A stretch of DNA of 45,761 nt from Bacillota bacterium. GTDB taxonomy: Bacteria > Bacillota_I > Bacilli_A > Erysipelotrichales > Coprobacillaceae. This document shows positions 41,630 to 45,761 of this stretch, in pieces (the stretch's first letter is position 1; each line of letters opens with the position of its first letter). Under the pieces are notes generated by a model, which was given only the letters and a program-made list of their open reading frames with translations, had not been told where the DNA came from and did not search any database. A program made the position numbers and the translations under genes. The stretch covers positions 1-45,761 of the forward strand of contig JAUNWT010000009.1 of assembly GCA_030540195.1 (NCBI GenBank), given 5' to 3'.

Positions 41630-41869
41630 TTACTTATCCTTTTTAAAATATGAACCTATTGCTTCCCCAATTAACATTCCTAAACTTAAACATAATCCTA
41701 ACTGACTGGAAAATAGAGCCCCGATCATTGAACCAAAAACTAATCCTAAACACATTCCTTCAATTAAATAATTGTCTTTTGATGTTTGTTTCTTTGTATT
41801 CATCAAAATAACAATGATAGCAAGCCCACATAGAATAAATGGTAATGCAGCAAATAGAAATTCTTTCAT
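41630..41869 (-). CDS. Small two-helix membrane protein
   Basis: 79-residue protein with two hydrophobic segments: residues 3-22 (LFAALPFILCGLAIIVIL) and 38-72 (GMCLGLVFGSMIGALFSSQLGLCLSLG). Glycines spaced along the second segment suggest helix packing. The ends are lysine-rich (SYFKKDK). The AGGGTGAG site precedes ATG 41869, and the stop codon of the upstream permease is four bases away. Family not recognised; an accessory subunit or regulator of the ABC exporter is possible by context. Confidence 0.75.
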   Translation of the reverse strand: MKEFLFAALPFILCGLAIIVILMNTKKQTSKDNYLIEGMCLGLVFGSMIGALFSSQLGLCLSLGMLIGEAIGSYFKKDK

Positions 41870-41873
41870 ATAC

Positions 41874-43019
41874 TCACCCTATCTTTTGCTTTCTTTTACT
41901 GATTAATAATGTAATCAACACAAAGATTAAAGTAAATCCTAAAATAATAAGTCCATTGATCATTAATGGTTGTAATGTTTCTAGTTTAAAATATTCTAAC
42001 GTTTTAATAAGTTCGTTATTTTGCACAAAGTAATACGTTGGTAAAATATGCGCAATTTTTAAAACATAGCTTGGCATAAATGAAGCAGGCACAAAGCAAC
42101 CACAAAGGAATGATGTTCCTAATGCAACAACATTAACAATACCTCCTATAGCCTGTTTATTATGTGTAATCGTTCCTATTAAAAATCCCACAGCTAAACT
42201 ACATATTGAAAAAATAAATGAATTCAAAATATAAGCCATACCATTACCGCTTAACATAATTTCTTTAAACAAGATAAAACTTATAACCATATAAGCAAAC
42301 CAAACAATTAAAGATGCAAGACCTAAAGATGCAAAAACAATCCAATTATATTTACGATAAGAGAAACTACTCATAATTGTTCTTTTTCGTACACTATCTT
42401 GATTAAGACTTGCAAGAATCATTGTCATACAATAAACGCCTCCAGCAAGTAAGGCATAATTCAAGAAATTAAAATAAACATTTACTTGATTGAGTTTAGA
42501 ACTATCTAAGGATGTGTTGAGTTTGACTTTTGTTTTTTGGTTGGTCACTTCTTTGACTTTTTGATTTAAAGCTTTACCTTGATAATGTTCTTTATAAAGA
42601 TTTACTGTTTTCATATATTTTTCAATTAACATTTGGGTAAATGAAGCATTTTCATTACCATTTGATTTATATTCAATCGTTGGATTTTTATCATTTATAA
42701 GATCATTACCAAAGTTTTCAGGAATATAAATCACATAGCTTACATCTCGATAAAATAAGGCATCATCTACTTTTTCTTGATCATTGACATCAATATCTTT
42801 TAAAGTAGCATGTTCTTTTAAATAAGAAACAAATCCTTTTGTTATTTCATTATTTTGATCTTCATTTACAATCAAAATATCTGGCTTGGTTGCTTCATAG
42901 TGATTCATATTACCAGAAGTTGTATTAAATAATGTAATTGCAAGCAGGATAACCGTGTAAAGAATTAAATTTCCTTTTAATTTATTCAAGATTTTAAAAA
43001 CGGTACTAAATATAATCAT
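41874..43019 (-). CDS. ABC-2 type transporter permease (second)
   Basis: 381-residue permease. One N-terminal helix (about 15-33), then an extracytoplasmic domain (about 35-190), then five helices. It contains the YIPENFGNDL segment and the typical ABC-2 sequence GFLIGTITHNKQAIGGIVNVVALGTSFLCGCFVP. It overlaps the first permease by 14 bases. The pair and the upstream ATPase make a complete heterodimeric exporter, probably for a drug, lipid or peptide. Confidence 0.88.
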   Translation of the reverse strand: MIIFSTVFKILNKLKGNLILYTVILLAITLFNTTSGNMNHYEATKPDILIVNEDQNNEITKGFVSYLKEHATLKDIDVNDQEKVDDALFYRDVSYVIYIPENFGNDLINDKNPTIEYKSNGNENASFTQMLIEKYMKTVNLYKEHYQGKALNQKVKEVTNQKTKVKLNTSLDSSKLNQVNVYFNFLNYALLAGGVYCMTMILASLNQDSVRKRTIMSSFSYRKYNWIVFASLGLASLIVWFAYMVISFILFKEIMLSGNGMAYILNSFIFSICSLAVGFLIGTITHNKQAIGGIVNVVALGTSFLCGCFVPASFMPSYVLKIAHILPTYYFVQNNELIKTLEYFKLETLQPLMINGLIILGFTLIFVLITLLISKRKQKIG

Positions 43020-44187
43020 ATTGTTCCCTCCTTAGCGCTATAAAAGAAATCAATAAACATACAAAGATAAATACTCCTAAACAACAAATATCTCTGATGT
43101 AACGATTTAAAGCATTGTAATAATATAATGCATAAAAACCATCAGTAATTAAATTGTTTGGATTGATAAGATTAACTATAGGTATATTTTTATCAATAAT
43201 ATATTTTAAAGTCACTCCCATCATTCCTGAAAGAACTGAAAAAAACATTGAAACTGCAATATTGATTCCTGTTTTTGCTTGTTCAGAAACTCTAAAAACA
43301 GCAGCAATAAAAATTCCCATTGATATCCCCGCTAAATCACCAACTAAAGAAAGAATGATTATATAAAGCCATTGACTACCAAATTCAACATTCAAACCAA
43401 ATTTTAAAAAGATTAAAAGAATCGATAAACCAACAAGACTTACTAAATAAGAACCTAACGCTGAAGATAAGACAAGTACCCCTTTTTTATTTGGTGAAAC
43501 AGAAACTCTTTTTCCTTTAGCGGACATATTTGCCAGTTGATTATTGATCGCTGTTAGACCTAACATACCTCCATACATACAAGCCATAGCAATCAAGGTA
43601 TAATACTCAATTTGCATATAACTTAAATGACTACTCGATGTGTCTTTTAAAGATACTCCTTGATTATTGAGCTTTTGAAGAATATTTTGTACGATTTGTT
43701 GAACATCAAAGTTATAATTTCCTTTTTGTATTTCATCTTCTACTTGCTTGGTTGTTAAATCTTCTATCACCATCTTGTTTTGTTTAATTTCATCCATGAC
43801 AAATTGTAAGATTGTTTGTTCCATCCCATTTTCTTTAATTACTATTTGTGGTTCTTGTTTATTAAAGAGAACATATCCTTCTATTTCATTATCTTCTAAA
43901 AGCTGATTCGCTTCTTTTTTATTTACATAATGAATATTAAATAATTGATCTTTACTTTTTTTATTAGAAAGCTCTTTAAAAGTTTCTTGATAAATTGTTT
44001 GGCTTTGATATGCCTTATTATCAATAACCGCAATATCAAACACTTGTAACGCTTCATCTTTTTCAATATTTTCAAAAGCCATATGAAAGAAAATACCTAA
44101 AATAATAGGAAAAGCAAACATCCAAAAAATAAGAACTTTATTTTTAAAAAGTATCTTAACTGTATACTTTAGATTATGAATAAACAT
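43006..44187 (-). CDS. ABC-2 type transporter permease (first)
   Basis: 393-residue membrane protein with one N-terminal helix (FWMFAFPIILGIFFHMAF), an extracytoplasmic domain (about 45-185) and five or six C-terminal helices. The ABC-2 signature region is near ISMGIFIAAVFRVSEQAKTGINIAVSMFFSVLSG. Its start overlaps the ATPase stop codon by one base. It shows the same topology as the second permease but low sequence similarity, so the transporter is a heterodimer. Confidence 0.88.
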   Translation of the reverse strand: MFIHNLKYTVKILFKNKVLIFWMFAFPIILGIFFHMAFENIEKDEALQVFDIAVIDNKAYQSQTIYQETFKELSNKKSKDQLFNIHYVNKKEANQLLEDNEIEGYVLFNKQEPQIVIKENGMEQTILQFVMDEIKQNKMVIEDLTTKQVEDEIQKGNYNFDVQQIVQNILQKLNNQGVSLKDTSSSHLSYMQIEYYTLIAMACMYGGMLGLTAINNQLANMSAKGKRVSVSPNKKGVLVLSSALGSYLVSLVGLSILLIFLKFGLNVEFGSQWLYIIILSLVGDLAGISMGIFIAAVFRVSEQAKTGINIAVSMFFSVLSGMMGVTLKYIIDKNIPIVNLINPNNLITDGFYALYYYNALNRYIRDICCLGVFIFVCLLISFIALRREQYDYI

Positions 44188-44948
44188 TAGTCCCTCAATT
44201 CCTTTCCTGTTAATTTTAGGAAAACATCATTAAGAGTTGGCCCTACACGTTCAATTTTTTCTTCAATATTTGCTTCTTTTTTCAATTCATCGCTTGTTCC
44301 TTGAGCAATGATCTTTCCTTTATCTAAAATAATAATTCGATCACAAAGAATTTCTACTTCTTCCATATAATGTGTTGTATAAACAATCGTTGCCCCTTGA
44401 TCCCTTAATTTTTTAATACCATCTAAAATATGATTACGGCTTTGTGGATCAACAGCAACAGTTGGTTCATCTAAAAAGATAAGTTTAGGTTTATGGGCAA
44501 TCCCACAAGCAATATTTAATCTACGAAGTAATCCTCCGGAAAGTTGTTTAGGTAAAAACTTTTTAAAATCGTTTAATCCTACTAAGTTGATAGCATCTTC
44601 AACATATTGCTTTCTTTGTTTTTTATTTTGAATATATAAACCACAAAAATAATTGATATTATCATAAACATTCAATTCATCAAAAACAGCCACTTCTTGA
44701 AAAATAACACCAATCTTTGCTTTTAAATCATAAGAATCAGGTTTCATTTCTTTACCAAAAACCTTAATAGATCCTTCCTGATACTTAAGTAAAGATAAAA
44801 TAGAATTAATCGTCGTACTTTTTCCACAACCATTAGGACCTAATAATCCTAGAATTTCTCCTTGATAAACATTAAAAGATAAATCATCAATTGCTTTTAA
44901 ATTCTTATATTCTTTCGTAAGATGTGAAACCTCTATTACTTTTTCCAT
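44187..44948 (-). CDS. ABC transporter ATP-binding protein
   Basis: 253-residue ATPase of the drug-export (CcmA/DrrA-like) type. Walker A is LGPNGCGKST, the Q-loop VIFQEVAVFDELNV, the signature LSGGLLRRL (Leu in place of Gln after LSGG), Walker B KLIFLDEPTVAVDP and the H-loop YTTHYMEE. The tail GPTLNDVFLKLTGKELRD is typical for DrrA-like ATPases. It starts in the overlapping stop/start junction with tetR, so the whole operon is translated in a coupled way. Confidence 0.95.
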   Translation of the reverse strand: MEKVIEVSHLTKEYKNLKAIDDLSFNVYQGEILGLLGPNGCGKSTTINSILSLLKYQEGSIKVFGKEMKPDSYDLKAKIGVIFQEVAVFDELNVYDNINYFCGLYIQNKKQRKQYVEDAINLVGLNDFKKFLPKQLSGGLLRRLNIACGIAHKPKLIFLDEPTVAVDPQSRNHILDGIKKLRDQGATIVYTTHYMEEVEILCDRIIILDKGKIIAQGTSDELKKEANIEEKIERVGPTLNDVFLKLTGKELRD

Positions 44949-45568
44949 TATTCTTTTCCTTCCCTATTCTTTTTGGTAAGCTGTGCCAAAATATCTTGTT
45001 TTACATTTCCCTTTTTTATTTCAGAAAGAAGCATTGAAACATATTGATCCTTTAATAATTTTGCAATTTCTTCGTCATTAAATTCAACAGTTTGGTTTGC
45101 TACTAAACTGGCAATTCCATTGACATATAACCACATTCTTAAATGAAACTGTTTGGCATCTTCTTTTGACATACCTGTTTGTTTAGAAATCGTTTCAAAT
45201 ATTGTATTGGCAGAATTAAATAAATTAATAAAGCCAAACGCTTCTTCATTCATGTCATTATTAAACATAAGTTTAAATAATTCCGGTTCATCTTTTGCAA
45301 AACGAATATAATTCATCCCAATATCTTTATATTCTAGTCGTCCTGTTTCACTTTTTAAAACCTCTCGATCAAAAATCTTTACAATTTCATCAATCACATC
45401 TTTTTTTAAGTCATCCATATTTTCATAAACATAAAAAAGTGGTTGTGTGGAACAGCCTAGTTTCTTTGCAAGCTTTCTTGCATTTAAGGCATTGAGTCCT
45501 TCTTGACTGATAATTGAAACACTTGCTTGTAAAATATCTTCTTTTTGTATTTTTCTTTTTGCTGGCAT
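44948..45568 (-). CDS. TetR-family transcriptional regulator
   Basis: 206-residue repressor. The N-terminal HTH is ASVSIISQEGLNALNARKLAKKLGCSTQPLFYVYENMDDLKKDV. The C-terminal ligand domain has a TetR_C-like helical pattern (WLYVNGIASLVANQTVEFND). GGGAGAC precedes ATG 45568. It is the first gene of the tetR-ABC operon and lies directly downstream of a long inverted repeat, so it probably represses its own operon and responds to the exported compound. Confidence 0.93.
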   Translation of the reverse strand: MPAKRKIQKEDILQASVSIISQEGLNALNARKLAKKLGCSTQPLFYVYENMDDLKKDVIDEIVKIFDREVLKSETGRLEYKDIGMNYIRFAKDEPELFKLMFNNDMNEEAFGFINLFNSANTIFETISKQTGMSKEDAKQFHLRMWLYVNGIASLVANQTVEFNDEEIAKLLKDQYVSMLLSEIKKGNVKQDILAQLTKKNREGKE

Positions 45569-45581
45569 AAAGTCTCCCTTC

Positions 45582-45613
45582 TATAACAAATGTTATATAT
45601 AACTCTTGTTATA
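45582..45613. promoter_or_regulatory. TetR operator inverted repeat
   Basis: TATAACAAATGTTATA (45582-45597) and TATAACTCTTGTTATA (45598-45613) are 16-base halves that are reverse complements except for two bases. A third half-site, TATAACAACAATT, begins at 45617 (AT overlap). It lies between the promoter and the tetR start. Confidence 0.75.
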
Positions 45614-45642
45614 ATTATAACAACAATTCTTTTTGAAAGCAA
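45614..45642 (-). promoter_or_regulatory. Promoter of the tetR-ABC operon
   Basis: TTGCTT (45637-45642) and TATAAT (45614-45619) on the minus strand are separated by 17 bases. The -10 directly abuts the inverted repeat. Confidence 0.7.
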
Positions 45643-45644
45643 AG

Positions 45645-45668
45645 AAAAAAGGATAACAAAGTATCCTT
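45645..45668 (-). terminator. Terminator of the gene beyond the window end
   Basis: AAGGATA and TATCCTT (45649-45655 and 45662-45668) pair around a six-base loop and are followed by a T-run on the minus strand. It ends a transcript coming from beyond 45761. Confidence 0.8.
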
Positions 45669-45761
45669 AACCATTTAAATATGCTGCACTTAATAAATTA
45701 CGTACGATCGGGTGTTTTACAGTTGATGTAAAGCTTTATAGATCATACAAATAAAAAGAGT
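45669..45761 (-). other. Possible 3' end of a gene cut by the window edge
   Basis: Two minus-strand frames reach this terminator. One ends ...FICMIYKALHQL at a TAA at 45717-45719. Another, opening after a stop codon, reads TVKHPIVRNLLSAAYLNG and ends at the TAA 45668-45670. Together they could be a frameshifted C-terminus, but 93 bases are too little to decide. No family is recognised. Confidence 0.3.

Noticed and set aside
1-45761. tRNA, rRNA, CRISPR arrays, insertion sequences
   Set aside because: By eye I found no cloverleaf, conserved rRNA segment, regular repeat-spacer pattern or transposase motif. A dedicated search could still find a divergent element.

Overview
The window looks like a chromosomal segment of an AT-rich, endospore-forming, low-GC Gram-positive bacterium. 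Spo0A, SpoIVB, SpoIIM and SpoIIIAH are present together with a ComG competence pseudopilus operon. The order efp - spoIIIAH - asp23 - nusB - xseA - xseB - ispA - dxs - tlyA - recN - spoIVB - spo0A - (dinB) - spoIIM - xerD - deoB is the Bacillus/Clostridium backbone order with several members missing (spoIIIAA-AG, accBC, folD, argR, fur). The low GC content, the reduced spoIIIA locus and the accessory families suggest an Erysipelotrichia-like (Coprobacillaceae-type) gut Firmicute. This is an inference; no rRNA is present to test it. Nearly all genes lie on the minus strand, so the text below runs from high to low coordinates when following transcription. || Core block, 1-24.95 kb: CLC-F fluoride exporter with its fluoride riboswitch, lepA, a class B PBP, rpmG, an MBL hydrolase, comGA-GG, efp, spoIIIAH, asp23, nusB, xseAB, ispA, dxs, tlyA, recN, spoIVB, spo0A, dinB, spoIIM, xerD, deoB, and a 40-codon membrane-peptide ORF just after deoB. 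Many of these genes overlap or abut. Two sporulation genes (spoIIM, spoIVB) share an unusual layout: the start codon lies in the 3' arm of a long hairpin and the Shine-Dalgarno sequence lies in the loop. || Accessory block, 24.95-37.7 kb: a shikimate-kinase-like P-loop protein beside an 868-residue coiled-coil protein with a C-terminal DUF2325-like domain; a spermidine-synthase-like methyltransferase with a small helical partner; an Old Yellow Enzyme/2-enoate-reductase type flavoprotein; a DGQHR-domain protein plus HNH nuclease pair; a PIN/NYN-like protein plus a 32-residue hydrophobic peptide, divergent from a WYL-domain regulator across a perfect inverted repeat; a gene remnant crossed by a perfect 19-bp inverted repeat; and an AAA-ATPase/PD-(D/E)XK protein. 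This stretch has the composition of a defence or conflict island. The DGQHR+HNH and WYL/PIN/peptide units are the best candidates for an undescribed system. || Stress/efflux block, 37.7-45.76 kb: marR-MATE under a double palindromic operator; an aldo/keto reductase and RibD_C reductase behind a MerR-type promoter (19-bp spacer) with no merR gene nearby; and a tetR-ABC-permease-permease-small membrane protein operon ending in a DUF3781 gene broken by two single-base deletions. || No tRNA, rRNA, CRISPR array or recognisable insertion sequence was found.
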